A stretch of DNA of 64,000 nt, taken from Thelonectria olida. Taxonomy: Eukaryota; Ascomycota; Sordariomycetes; Hypocreales; Nectriaceae. Location: NCBI GenBank assembly GCA_020736575.1, contig JAGPYM010000014.1, positions 1 to 64,000 on the forward strand. The letters are read 5' to 3'. A program made the position numbers and the translations under genes. A model generated the notes under the pieces. The model saw only the letters and a program-made list of their open reading frames with translations. It ran no database searches and was not told the DNA's origin. Shown piece after piece: positions 50,501 to 64,000 of this stretch. Each line of letters begins with the position of its first letter. The stretch's first letter is position 1.

Positions 50501-53500
50501 TGAGTTTATCCAGCAATACTTCCTCCACATCCACCCCATGCTCCCAATGCTCAATGAGGCCGAGTTTTGGGCCCTCTATCTTCCACATACGTCTGAAGGT
50601 GCACCTGCGGAGAAACTACCGCTCATCGTGCTCCATGGCATATTGTTTACGGCATGTAGTGTGAGTTCTCTTGCCTTGAAATGAGCCGACCATTACTCAC
50701 CCCCTTAGTTTGTCCACCGTACCACGATTGCAGCTCTCGGGTTCAAATCTGTTCATGATGCAAAATCTTCATTTTACAAGCGTGCCAAGGTATGTGGGCT
50801 TCTCTTTGGGACCCTTACGAACCTCGCATTACTGACATTGACAGCTCATCTATGACTTTGGTCTTGAGACGTCATCAATATCCATTTCCCAAGCCGCATT
50901 ACTACTTTCACATTCGCACTTAATACCACTACCACACGGTGGGTGCAAACAGCTCGGTCCAATGTGGCTCGGGATTGCCATTCACTACGCTCGGGATGCT
51001 GGCGCACATCGCTATCATTCAATATCATCTGATACCTCACACCAATCTCCGAAGCAGGATCAGTTAGTCGGTGTTTTGAAGCGATTGTGGTGGTGTTGCG
51101 TCATCCGTGACAGACTCATGCCATTAACTTCTCGCCGAACCATCAAGATCACACACTCAAACTTCAATTTTACCGGAAACCCAGTCCTTGCCGGTGTCGA
51201 CCTCCTCGAAGAAGCGGACAAGTCGAGAGTGTACGATCCTGGCACCAAGAGATTCCTGGCCGAGATCATGGCGAAGCTGGTGGAACTCTGCGTTATTCTC
51301 ACCGAGGTCTTGACTCTCACGTTCCCGATGTATGATAACGCCCCACGAGCCGCGACACTTGCAACAACAGAGGAAACCCGAATAGGAGAATGTAGGATGG
51401 CGTTGCGAAGGTGGTATAGCACAGTTCTGCGGCTACGATCGCCTCAAGGCGGAGACATCGTGAAAGAATCAGAAACCGCTGGATCTCCAAGGAACTCCAT
51501 CGTTTTGTTCATGAACCTCCTGGAGATGTACTATCAGTAAGTGGACTAAGGTCAACGAACCTGTGGAGTTCCCCGCTAACACGAATACTCAGCTCCGCGA
51601 GAATGGCTCTTTGCCACTACGAGATACTCTACTGCAGTCTTGCAGCGCCGTCTCGCTATCACAGTCGCTCAGTCGCGGAAACCCAGGAGAGCAGTACTGA
51701 ATTGCAAGGTGCTGTTTCACAGCTTACCCAAAGCCTCCGAAAGCTGGTCCGCTTGCGCCTGGCGCGTTGGCTCCCAATCAGCGCGTAAGTGGACATTCTT
51801 GAATAAGACGATCATCGCTAATGCTCAACCAGTGTTGGATGTACTGCCTTCCCCCTTGCCCTGCAGATTCTTGATGTGAAGCTCTTCAACTCCACGCACA
51901 CACCAACGCGCGAGGCGAACAACGTCCCTCTGTTCGCGCAACACAAGCAACAGCAGCTAAACGTCCTGATTGAAGCAATGAAGACGTACCGACCGCGGTA
52001 TGATGGCGTGGATTGGGTAGCAAAGTCGGTGCGCTACATCGTTGACCTCGCACAAAAACATCTTCCGATGCTCGAAAGCCGAAGCGAGAGCACCATTTCC
52101 AGCTGGACAGAAATCCTGCAACTATATCCGAACTATTACCTGAGACTGGCAATGACGATGGATCTTAGCATCCGAAACGGGAAGATTCCCCAAGAAACCG
52201 ATTTCCCCCAGAGCTTACGTGGAATCTTCGAGGGAAAGCTGTTGATGTCACCGATATCAATGATGCTCATGCATAGCCCGCAACCTGATTCAGAGCAGTT
52301 ACGAAAGGACTCAGCATCAGTCGAGTTTCAGACTCACGGCGTTGCTATGAACGGCCCTGCTCCTGCCGGAGATAGTGGGGTGAGTGTTAGTGAAGACGTG
52401 AGTGGCGGCTATGGAGCAGGCTGGGAGAATGCTTCTGGTAGTCCTACCACAACGCCAAGAAGCTCAGAGCTGGGCTTTGATCCCTTGATCTTGGAGCTAG
52501 GTTTTGAGGCCGGCATACTTTCCCCGTTGGTGGATATGGAGTTCACAGGGAACGAAACGACGGAGCCGGCGCCCGGAGCGACACCGCAAAACCAGTGGAA
52601 TGTTGGCCTGTCCACCTTTGACGCATCATGCTTGGGAATAGGGAATGAGGACCAGGTGTTAGAAACTTTCCTAGAAGTTTGAATGAAAAGAGCTGGTCTG
52701 CTCGACGCTCCCGGTTTCTCCTTGAAATCGGCATGTATTTTTTCCTCTGCAGGCTTCATATTGACCTGAACACAGTATACTTATCTCGTAACGCCTTCGT
52801 AGTAGCTAATCAATGCCCTAGTTCCTAATAGTACAAGCTCATATGCAAACTTTGCCTTCATGCTTGAGACATCCTGGGATTACTTGTTGCAGATTGGTCC
52901 TCAAATAGTCTCAGAACGCTCAGCGCATAAAGCCATTCCCTCGATAGGTCGCGCAAACAGTGTAGGAGAGATTCAAACCTTCTCGAGGACCTACACGCGA
53001 CAACCGGGTTGCTTGAGTTGAGCTCAATACTAACTTGTAGAATGGCTGTGAAAAGGGAGTTGACACTAGATAGCCACAAACAGGACAATAAGCCTTGTGC
53101 GCGAAGACTCTCAAAGATGAGAGTCATTGTCATCGACGCGTCTCTGCAGATTTCCAAGTCGTTCACTACTTCTGGAGACACCGGATTAAATGTTCCGATC
53201 TGAGGGGCTCGATGTACCAAAATGAGGAAGTTGTTGTAAGTGAGATGAAGCGTTGACTGCCAAACATCAACGTTTGCGAGAGACAGCCGCATGTGATCTG
53301 GCAACCGCATGTTAAAATCTGCAAGAGTATCATCTACTTGTCTGATTGTATGCAAGTCCACGTCCATCGATGATCGTAACGAGCCTTTCTGTGTGAGGAT
53401 TCTCGCCATGATTACACATAGGCGAGAGTGCTGTATCACGAAGTCTTTCCTCGCATTGGGAATCCCGATGAAATGGGCGTCGGTAAGAGAAGGTACATTC

Positions 53501-56500
53501 GAGCCTTCAATATTTCTACTAACGTCAGCATTGTCCAGCAAAGAAGTGGGCTTCCCACATACAATGCTTGAGGTCGGCCGTAAGCGACAGATACCAGAAC
53601 GTCAAACTGAACCAGCACCCACCACAGCCGAACCCATGCTCGTTTGTATACTGGTAGAAGGCTTGAGGTATCTGAGTTTCGATGCATTCCTAGACCCAGA
53701 GCAACTCGTGCTGCATGGCCAACCCACTGCCACGAGTTGGCCAAGATATCTTCGACGCCATCCGAGTGCCAGGTCATGAGGAGAGCAACTTGGACATGTA
53801 TGGTACGGTCTTGTTCGAATCGTGCATCAAAAAGCGCCTTCGCTCGACTGAAGAATGTCGACTTGAGCTCTGCCACATCGCTTCGATGCCTTGACAGAAC
53901 ATGTGCACCCACGAGCAGAATGGCGTGTAAGAGCGTCAAGGCTGGGGGATTCCTTGGATCCCTATTTTTGTACTTTGTCATAAAGTCTTCCTCATCAACG
54001 ATGGGCCAGCCGCAGTTTATATGCGTGAAATAGGCATGAATAAGCTCATCCACTAAAAATTTGTCCGGTAACGTGAATGCGTCGAGGGGAATACCATCTG
54101 AGTTGTGGGCAGTCTGGTTTCGGGGAAGCTGGCGGCTCGGTATATGATGAATCGAGTCTTGGTTGAATTCATGGGATCGTTGTTGCACCATGAAATTGAG
54201 GTTGGATGTTTCGTTACCAATGAAATGAAGGCGTGAAAGTTCGTTACGTCCAAACTCCCCGAACTCAAGATGGCTTCCGTTGACAACGTCGGCCAGATTT
54301 TTGGATGCCCGATCTGTATCGAAGTCAACGCTTTGCGAAGCGACTGACTCAAGCTCTGATGAAAAAGTTCCGGAGAGGAGATGGTCTGGTTCCAACGCAG
54401 TTGGCGGAGTGTCATAAGTCGCGCTCCGGCCCTCAGAGATGGACATATCACCCTTCACAATATCTTCCAACGAGGCCGTTTCAGACGCTCTTGGTAGAAG
54501 AATAGGGAGACTTCCTGTCCGTGAGGTCGAAAAATGCTTGCTTTTTCTCTCATACATGCGACAGCCAGTCCGATTGCTTTTGATGCAGTTGGAGCATGGG
54601 ATTCCTTGTTCAAGGGCATCACACCGGACCTTCCGCTGATGACAATTCACACATGCGCGTCCATCTGTGTGAGAGGAAGAAGGTTAGATCGACGTCAGTG
54701 CTGAGCAAGCCCGATTCAGAAATGAATACCGATGAACTCGAGACCAATGATTGAGCTCATCCTCACATGAGGTATAGTAGAAGCACTTCGAGATGGATGA
54801 CATACTGGTCTTTGGTCTTATCTGTGGAGACCGTTGATCCTGAGAGCCCAATCCCTCATTGTGAATCATGTCGCGCTGTTCATGAATATGCTACTTGACG
54901 CACCGAAGTTGCCGACCAAGGCCGAGGCCCCTTTTGCAAGAGTATGAGGTGTGAAGTGTTGGCTGGTCTTATGTAGGGCTAGTCCGCTTATCTCTCGGCT
55001 TCATGCTCCGGCAGTCGGGAATTCGGAGAGTTCTTGAATCAAGCCCTACGAAGCTCTTGTGGCTTACATTTAAGAGCACGCCATAAACCCTGCGTGCCCA
55101 TTGCTATTCACATTGAACTGAGCCGGAATATAGGTGGAGGAAACTGTGGCTCTGCCGGGATCTACGTCTACAACGTCACTGGTTGATCATTAAATGTATC
55201 ACGGAAGGAGTAGATTGATGAGACATGATAAAGTCCCCATAACGAAGCTCGAGAGGTAATATTCCTATCGTTCACTTATGCAAATTCCACCATGTGTCAA
55301 CTACTAAGCATCTTGATATGCCTAATGTAAATCTAAAAGACTTCAAATCAGTTGAGACAACAGGCTGCATCATTGAAAGAAATGCTAGAACCAAAAAAAA
55401 TACTCGCTCGCCATCGATCTCGATAAGGAATATCATCATCTAACGAAAGGCGAAGATGTGCTCAAGGATTGGGCAAGGTTTGAAGGCGAATTTTCAAGCA
55501 AACAAGGAAGGACACGAGAGTTGGGGGAGTGGTTGAGTGGGCACTTCAGTCAGGTTGTAGATACCTTTGATGCCGTTAGCAACAAGCTGAGCATTCAAGC
55601 ATCGCATGCCTCTGTCCCCAATCTGAAGACGAAGAACTGTGACAACAGCATAGTTAATGGCTGCATATGTGACAAGGTGATGAAGACTTGTTTCATCAGG
55701 TGCGACCCCAGGCGTGATATTAGTTGCTTTTGCACTCACACATACTATTTATTAAAAGTTTCTTCAACGCTGTGGAGTTGATATGTTCAGTGTAGAGGCT
55801 GAGACATGATGTTCCTTCGTTACGTGTCGGTTTGAACTGTGAATATTGGGATGACGATGACGATGACGAGACCAAAGAATGAAAGGTCTGAGGTTATTTG
55901 AATGCTGTTTTTCACCTAAAGACTCTGACCTGAACTGCAAGAATGTCCCGAATGAAGCCAACGATAGGCTGCCCATCAATGAAGCTGGTGATGAGCTTCC
56001 GATGCAGCATATTATCACCAAAGGACACTCCACTGAAAAAATTAAACAACAAAAACAGTGTAGTGCCGAGTTCGGTCGTAGAAAAGCGGGCAAACAGATC
56101 GGCAGGTAGGTTTGAGACTTCAACGTTTATCATAGATCACCCAATTCGTGTTACAAAGCGAACGAAGAGTCAGGAGGCAGCGAGCTTAGACTCGGCGATT
56201 CTGCCCAATGAAGGGGCAACGCGAACTCTGACCCAAAAAGGAAGCGGTCCGCGAGCATTGTGGGTGATCGAAGCCCGCAAAACGGAGGGAAACGGTGAAG
56301 GAAGCCGACATAAACATAACAGTCGCAGTACGTAGGAGTTCTTGGAGATGTGCAACTTTCGCATCTCCCAGATGCAATGCTTCCATGCCATCAAGAGAAG
56401 ATTCACCGACATGCTCAATAGCCTGATCTCATTGCAGTTTTTGACCTCAGATTCTCCATGTCGACGACATCCGATGTCCCGAAGCACACTCACCGGGGAT

Positions 56501-59500
56501 GCCAAGCTGCCGAAGCGCCGTAAACATCAATTATCGCCGAAAACGCAGTGATTTCGGGTTTAAAAACTGGACAAATCTATTCATATAACCATTCAAGTCT
56601 CAAAGTGGCGTTGGCGACAAAACAGGTGGTGGTCAAGATTAACTAGGATGCCCCCCTCTGTTAGTCTATGAACGGCATAGTGGTGTAGGCATGGCTGAGC
56701 GGTGGACCAGTCTTATCTCAAGCTTGGCCCAGTGCAGCAAGGTTTTCACAACTTGTGCATGAAGGAGCAACGCCGCCAGATAACGGGGTCAGATGATCTC
56801 GAAGCTGACGAAAGCACCATCTAAGATGGCGGTTTTCAACGTCACGTGTGGAGATGACAATAAATAGAGGCTCACGATGGATGGACGTGTTGCTTAGCTA
56901 GATAAATGAAGAATGTGTCTTGTGGTTTTCTTGGAATCTGGGGAGTCTGGGGAAGCTTGCGTGACGTGGTACCATGGTGCGGAGACTGAAGAATTCAGAG
57001 TCAATGAAAGGTGTTGCTATCTCGGCGATTCGAGGCGGAAGAAGAGGTTAGCCCGTCTTGAAGGGGAGACTTTTGAATGTTTCACGAGGGAATACCAATG
57101 TTGTTTCATGATTGTTCAATGCTGACTCGGTGTTGAAGGCACCTTCGCGGCTTAGCCGAACTGTTTGTCTGCTCCTGACCAGTTCCAATCAGCGCCAACT
57201 TCCGGTCTGAGAGGAAATAAAGCAACCGGACACTGCCACAACGAGTGGATGACTCTGATTCCTGTCTTAAAAACAAGCCTCTATTCCCACACATGTCAAA
57301 TTCGCTGGGTAGGTTCGAGATATTGTCCATGTACGCCACTCCATAGTAAACATGTGTTCTCATAATAGGAGAGGTCCTCGCATGGTGAAGGAAATTGAAT
57401 ACACTTGGCATCTCGACCTTACCAGCGCCTGAACGTAAAAGTTAGGTTGGGGAGCCAAAGCGATATGAGACTTCGGGCGAGAATTTGACTCTTGAGGTTA
57501 AATGGGTCCAGACAGGTTACGTTGATGTTGAATAAACCATCTCATAAAGAGCGCCCAAGTTGAAGGGATGAGACAGTTTGCATCTGGTGTTGGAATAATG
57601 ACCCGCCACGACCTGTCCTTTAAATAAACCACGTACTTCATCCTTTCTAGCCACTTCTTTCTCTACATCTTTGGCATTGAATGCCACTGTATTAGGCCCA
57701 CGTGTCTTAAATTATATTATTATTATTATTAAACTATGTGCAGCCTTCACTTAAGAGACTATATAGTAAAACCTACCTGTAGTATCGGGAGGAACCGTGT
57801 GCTCCTAGCTAGGTCGTATCGACCCCATTACTGCAGCCGGACCAACCCTGCTCAGCCATGAAATCGTTCTTCCGTTCCATCACCAAGATCGGCTCAGCAT
57901 GCCATTTGTAGAAAAGGTGCGAATCAACTCTTGACGGGTTTAGACCCTACACGGGGCAGCCAAAAGTCCCCAGCAACCGAGCCCAGAGACACGATTAGGC
58001 ACCGATGAATAGCAGATAGCAAGCATCCGCCTGTAGCGGACGAGGGTCTTGATAAGGGCCTCCCCAGAGTAAGTAGATTGTATAAAGAACTAAAGGGCCA
58101 AGAGCCAGCTTGAAGTTGGCCTCATCCAAGCCTAGATTTTCAGTAATCCCATAGTACAAGGCAGCTGAGATGGCAGAAATGGCACAGTAAGAGGTGTGAT
58201 ATTTAAAGAATAACATCCTTGGAGTTGCTCGCCTTCTTCGTGTAGGTGAATCAGCATAGCTCAAAGCCCATACGGCTGAAATAGGATGAAATGAAGCGCG
58301 AAAAAGGACTGAGGAGATGTTCATGATATAGATGCATGGGAACTTAGAGCTTTGAATAAAACCAAGATGCTTCAATGTGCCTAAGCTCAATCTTTCACAT
58401 GTTGGAAGGTTTCACTCGTTAGTAGATTCACTGATACAGAAATTATCTCTAAAATGAGGGCCCCAGCAAGGTGGAAGGTTAGCCATCACCGAAGCCTGTC
58501 AGATTGGTAGGGTAAAAGTATTAAAGTTACGTACATAACTTATTGAAGTGTTTTTCATTTGCAAAGTTCTCGTTGAGGGTGCGTGAAAACCCAGTCCGGT
58601 AGTCGATGAGATGCCCAATATATTGAGCGCCGTTGGAATACATAGAGAACTCAGCAAGAGCACCTTACTTTGGTGACCATTGACTTAACCGACGAAGCTT
58701 CCATAGCCGTTGAAAAGAAACCTCTTCGGCTTTAACGTGGCCCTTACCTTTCCTTGTAGTCCTCCTCATCCTCCTCAGCAGTGGTCTTACCTGTTAATTA
58801 CGGACGATGCATGAAACCCCTCCTTCCGCCGCATCTATACGGTCTTGATCCCAGAAAGAGTGTGCGTTTTGCTAATATTTAGGGTTCCGATAGGACGCAA
58901 GCTCACAATACAGCCACGACATCCATCTAACCCCCCTAAGAGTTCCTTGCTGGAAAAGTCTCAATGCCATTTATCATTAGGACTACCGGATAGTGGCTTG
59001 AACTATCACAGTGAAATGTGGCCAGAGTGAAGTCTGCTATGTCCTCGATGCTTATCCTCTGTAGTGCCAAAAGAGTGCTGAGGCCCTGCAATATTAAATA
59101 ATGGACGAATTTGTGCGTTTCGAGTCTCGTGCGATAACTAAAGCGGCATAAGTGAAGCTGCTTCTGAGCTCAGTCATGTGACTTGATGTAGGATTGGTAT
59201 TGGATGCTTTTCGCGTTCACACTTTCGATATTGTTCAGTGGTGTTCGAAGTTATTCAAAGCTTGCGTATAGGTAGGGAGGTAACTCGAATTCAGTGAGAA
59301 TTGTTGAAAGAGCGCAAACATGTGAAAGTCTAGTTATGAGTAGCCGTTCTGTCTTGGACGTTGCGAGGAGAAAGGAAAAGCCGGCGATCGGTCTTATCTT
59401 TCTTTCTACTTCTTCCGTGCTCAAATTGGCAAGGCCTTTCTGTCGGGTGTGGCAGAGTCGGGCTTTTGGGGGAGCAGAGGTAGGGATACAGCCGCCAAAT

Positions 59501-62500
59501 CTGGCTTCGATTTTCTGAATATATGGCTTCAATATTGATCGTCTGTTGGCAAAGAAAGAAGCGGCGGCATTGGGAGGGCCTTCGATAAGAGAGTTAAGAT
59601 CGTGGAGCGAGTTGCAAAGTGTCATGGGTGAAATTCAAAGTTCGGGGGGGAGACTGTGGATACTGGCCGTCATATTGATCGATTGGGAGCATGTAAGGGG
59701 GGAGGATTGAGAATGGACAGAAACGAGTACCACGCCTTCTTATTGAAAATCTGACCCTCCAAATGGTACCTATCTGAGTTGGAAGAATGAGCCACATCGA
59801 GGGAACTTCCCAAAGGAAAAGAAAAGAGTCATCTTGTATTGAGTTGATGCAAGCAACACAGGGTTTCCCGTGCTTCGATTCTTGTTTTTTCCAGTTTGCC
59901 TTGGACTCGGTCAGACAGTCCCAGTTGAAGCTGAACAAGAACAAACCACAAGTCTGAGCATGACATGTGGTGTGGACTCAAATGAGACCCAACCTATCAG
60001 TGGGATGAGCTACTAAGCCTCAATGACTCTAACGAAGATGAAGGGTCAGTCATCTACCAGCTCGGTAGGGCTCTTCGCCTTACCAGCCCTATACTCCTCC
60101 TCCGGGATCCATCAACATCGTAAAGTGCACAACATATCGACACCGCCCATGGCTGATGATATTGGATCATCCCATCTAACGTGCGCGAGGTACATGTCAA
60201 ATTTCTCGATTCCATGCCGTGGCCAAGGCTCTTGACGATGCGGGCTATCTCCCAGTCTACTTTATGAATCATCGCCTTCATTCCAGCTTTCGTACATTTT
60301 TCTATTCAATTCAAGGGTTGTAATCCACCACTCTAGTGTTGCCGACAGAGAAAGTCGAGTCTGGCAAGAGGAATTAGTTATAGACCAATTTCAGTTCACA
60401 ATATGCTTCACACTTACTATCTTCTGGACCCGGTTCCCCGGAGGACCCTTCCATCTGATAGTTGATAATGCTGGATTGCGTGAGTGGAACACCCGCGAGG
60501 TAACGCAGGAGCAACTTACAACCAGAAGGGGGCATTAATGAAGTTCGCGCCATACTGACTTGTAACCCATTCGCCATCCAGGTAGAAATCTGTTTTGAGG
60601 TCTTGACCATTCACAGCTCTGATCTCAGCTTTCACGGAATGCCATTCGCTTGGGCTTGGGTAGTCAACGTCAAGAGCATCCACCTCACTGGACGTGTTAA
60701 AGGTATTGAAGGAGATGTCGCCGCTGCCCTTCCACTCAGCAATGTCGATCTCGGGGGGCCAACTGTTGACCCCAGTAAGCCAGAATGCGGGCCAAGTGCC
60801 GACTTCCACAGGGGCAATGAAGTCCGCGCTGAAGTCATAACCCCCGCCGGCCTTGACGGTGAATTGTTCCTTGGCGTGGATGGCACCTGAGAAGTAGTTA
60901 ATCGGAATTTCACTGCCGCCGTGCTGGGCTGGACTTTGCCCGGTCACGGGTTCCGCAGTGAGGACAAGAACTCCGTCTTCCACCGAGACGTGAGCTGCGT
61001 CCATGCGGGCGCCGCCGTTGTGGTCACTGCCCCATGGATAGAGGTAGTTCCAGTATGTGTCGAAATTGGCGAATGAGTTGGCAGGGATGTTCTGAGCCGT
61101 AGCCACAGCCCAAAAGAAGGCAACTACAAAAACATAATATAGCATTGTGAACCTAGATATTGCAGAAGTGATGCAGGCACTAGAGTTGACTTTGAGAGTA
61201 GGCAGTAGAACAGATAGACTCAACTCGACCTTACGAGGAGTAGGGAACGACCATGCTTTGTACAATTTCGACCTTACCGTCTCCATTAGCTACGAAGGGG
61301 TTCGCGTTTCATCCGGGGTTTATTATTCCCATCAATGTCTTGTTAATTGACACTGTCTGTGTGCAACGTATGATAAAGATCACCATCTCCACCACCCAAT
61401 GGGGCTCGGGGTGTTTCAGTGTTTGGCGGAAACACGGAACTACTCAGAATGCAACAGTCAGCGGGCATCGCATAATTATCGGGAGATCGTCACCGAGCGT
61501 TTCCCTGCCTCTTTAGCCTTTGGGTGGTGTGAGAAGTTGAGTGCTATCTGAGTTAGAGCATGCCAATTCGTGGATAATGAAACATGGCGGAGAAATGTCA
61601 ATGCGAGACGATCAACGATTGCCAAATGTAAGGTCGCATTTTTCTCTGGATTTGCTCTCCAGCTAGGTTAGCTATCACCAACTTAGTCACAGATCTACTA
61701 GATGCTCAAAAAGAATACAACGTACCAAAGACTGTATATTTCTACCATCTTACTATTTATCCTATCAGGAGAAAGATCTGGAGTCGCCATGCTCGTCACA
61801 AGTGTGATAAGAATTGGCGCACAAGGTAGTTAGCGACTTGACCACCATCTACCAGATCATCTGCCTCAAACGGGTAATATTCCTAAGTTACTAGGCTGCC
61901 TGGACTATTCGGAGAAAACAGGTTGGATCACGGTCCTCTTCTAGGCTGGTCTCGTAACTAGCCGTTGTTCATTTGCTTCATACCCAATAGGGAAAGCTGA
62001 GGTAGCTATCCTCTCGAGTGAGGAAATGTGACGCGTGACAGTCGACACCTTTGTTTTGGTAGGATGCCGCAGAGTTCCTCAAGGACGTGAGGTTTACTAC
62101 CTGCTTTCAGCTTTTTAAACCTTTACAGAATGCATCGACATTCTTCCCGTTATCAATGATTGAGTAAAAGCCATGGAAGGGTTTCAACGAATCTTGCTAC
62201 GAAACACCCACTGTAAGCTGATCGGCCTGGCTGTTTTGCGTTCAAAGACGCTTGTTCCGACGTACCTAGGCTCAATCGAACTAAGACTTGCAGTGAAGAT
62301 AGCATCCCTGCCGGATGGAAGCTGAACCCATCATACGACGGTCCAAGTATGCCTTGCCTCCATGCAATATGCTCATGCCCTTCCTCGCCGCTAACTTTCA
62401 TCTCTTCTCCTCTTTCCGCTATCTCGCTTGTCTCTGCGCAAATTTCCCAACAGGCAACGCCGCAGCATCTTAGTTTGTCCAATGACTCCCAATTGATCAC

Positions 62501-64000
62501 CTAGCCGCATCAGGCATCACAGTAATTGGAAATGTATTGGGTTTCTCGCTCAGGGCATTGAAAATGCATCACCTAGACCAGCCTAGCTTCATTGCCACGT
62601 CTTGCGTCGAACCACATTTCAAGCAATCGGCTAATGAGAGTAAACAGAGCCGCCAAGACTGTCTGTATCTCCCCGCATGATCACAGTCCCCGAACGGCCA
62701 CGGCCTTCAGCTGAAAGTTAGCTCCATCCAAGGCTGACCGACAGGTTCACAACGATGCGAATGGCTGGTTTCTGCTCATCGGATTACTTATAAAAGCCGA
62801 CTTCGTCCAGAGTGTCTATTGAGATGCCGTGCTCAACGCAACTTCTCACATACTCAAATCAATATACCACCATTGGACGTTCTAAAATTCTTCTTCCAAC
62901 CAACCATCACTGGCCCCGACGTTAAAATGGGCTGGTTTAGCAACTCATCCCAGGGCAAAAACGTCCAAGTTAACAACGCTCTGTATCAGAACGTTGACAA
63001 TCGCACAGAATGCAACAAGTGCGGTCAAACCAACGACTCCTGCCATGGCAACTGTGGTGATGCCAGATTCTGGAAAGGTGTCGCTGTTGGCTCTATCGCG
63101 ACGACTGGCGTTGGTGTTGGAAGTCTCAGTGTTGGCTATATGGTCGGTCAGGAGGAGAAGCCGAAGAAGTCCGGATGGTTCTCGTAGAGGGCGGGGCTCT
63201 CAAACACGCTTGGGATTATTATGTACCTAATGACCCTCGATCTTAGCCCCTTTACACTGCGGAATGCTCGAAGTAGGCTCCGAAACACACACTCACTTTG
63301 TATCAAGGAGGGCCGCTTGGTCGGACAAGCTTTTGATAATTAAACTGCATCCTGCGTACCTCATGTCACTAGGGCTATGTTTTGACCGGGACGAAGCGTG
63401 CTGGCGCTCTTTTGTATTACATCTCATATTCGCGAAATGTTGTACCTCAATTAAATAGATAACTTCTAGTTCATATTTCGGCCCCTGCGTAAACTCGATG
63501 CACTTGCCATCTGTGAAAGCAATCATCAAATATCACCTTAAGTCCAACAGATCAGTGCCAAATCTCCGGCGGAAGGCCTATTTCAAATTCCGACAAGGAG
63601 GAGTGTGCTTCCAAGAACAACCTCGGCCATTGACAGTGACTCTATTCCGGGGGCAAAATAGATTATCAATGAACTAACTGGAAGTCTACCCCTGAGCTGA
63701 CGAACGACTTGAAGGCCGTAACGGACACACCTACACCCATCTCACTATGAGCAGACAATTCATACTCCCTCTGCGCGTGCTGTCAGGCTCCCTCTGGATA
63801 TTATTCTCCACTTTGTTCGCCCAGCCTCATGCTCCGCTCACGGATTGATATTGAGCCTGACCTACCTGCACTCTGCTCGCCCCTGCAGGGACCTAGGGGA
63901 GCCTTACGGCACTCATGGAGATGCCTTCTTAACCTATTTAAAGCTCAGAAGAGCTTCCAAGCCATTGCAAATTCCGTTAGTCTCACGATGATGTGCTGGG

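Overview
The window is genomic DNA from a filamentous ascomycete (Pezizomycotina). The evidence is that most genes carry short 41-102 nt introns with GTNNGT donors, CTAAC-like branch points and YAG acceptors. The families are also typical: AA9 polysaccharide monooxygenase with a fungal CBM1, pectin methylesterase, Zn2Cys6 regulators, DUF3425 bZIP-like and NmrA-like proteins, and a cytochrome P450. The secreted plant-wall enzymes suggest a saprotroph or plant-associated species. Genus cannot be fixed from this sequence. Coordinates come from hand-joined exons; where I give a protein length, the exon lengths sum to a multiple of three.

Layout. 1-6.3 kb: AA9-CBM1 enzyme, DUF3425 bZIP-like regulator, 5' remnant of an MFS transporter, PEBP protein. 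6.4-12.3 kb: sugar-acid group of a Zn2Cys6 regulator, D-galactonate-dehydratase-like enolase and a broken aldo-keto reductase. 12.9-16.7 kb: decayed block with a subtilisin pseudogene, a secreted phospholipase-C-like pseudogene and a small-protein gene with a frame break. 16.7-19.9 kb: gene-poor, with a 347 bp MITE. 19.95-25.1 kb: a large fusion of an IDO/PrnB-like (DUF1864) haem domain, a CYPOR-type FAD/NADPH reductase and cytochrome b5. 25.4-26.4 kb: pectin methylesterase.

27.6-36.7 kb: catabolic or xenobiotic genes: NmrA-like reductase, old yellow enzyme, P450, dienelactone hydrolase, (methyl)malonate-semialdehyde dehydrogenase. 36.9-41.5 kb: URC4-like DUF1688 protein and malate synthase, divergently transcribed. 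With the semialdehyde dehydrogenase these could carry uracil-derived C3 carbon to acetyl-CoA and malate (inference). 41.9-54.9 kb: three Zn2Cys6 regulators, a class I glutamine amidotransferase, proline dehydrogenase and a small mitochondrial membrane protein. 54.9-64 kb: gene-poor, with a GH16 glucanase, a small Cys-rich protein and a few doubtful ORFs.

A recurring feature is single-base loss in short homopolymers inside otherwise good coding sequence (about 11.98, 14.12, 16.40 and 42.37 kb). That may be assembly error. It coexists with substitution stops (11.40, 14.86, 15.34 kb) that look like real decay.
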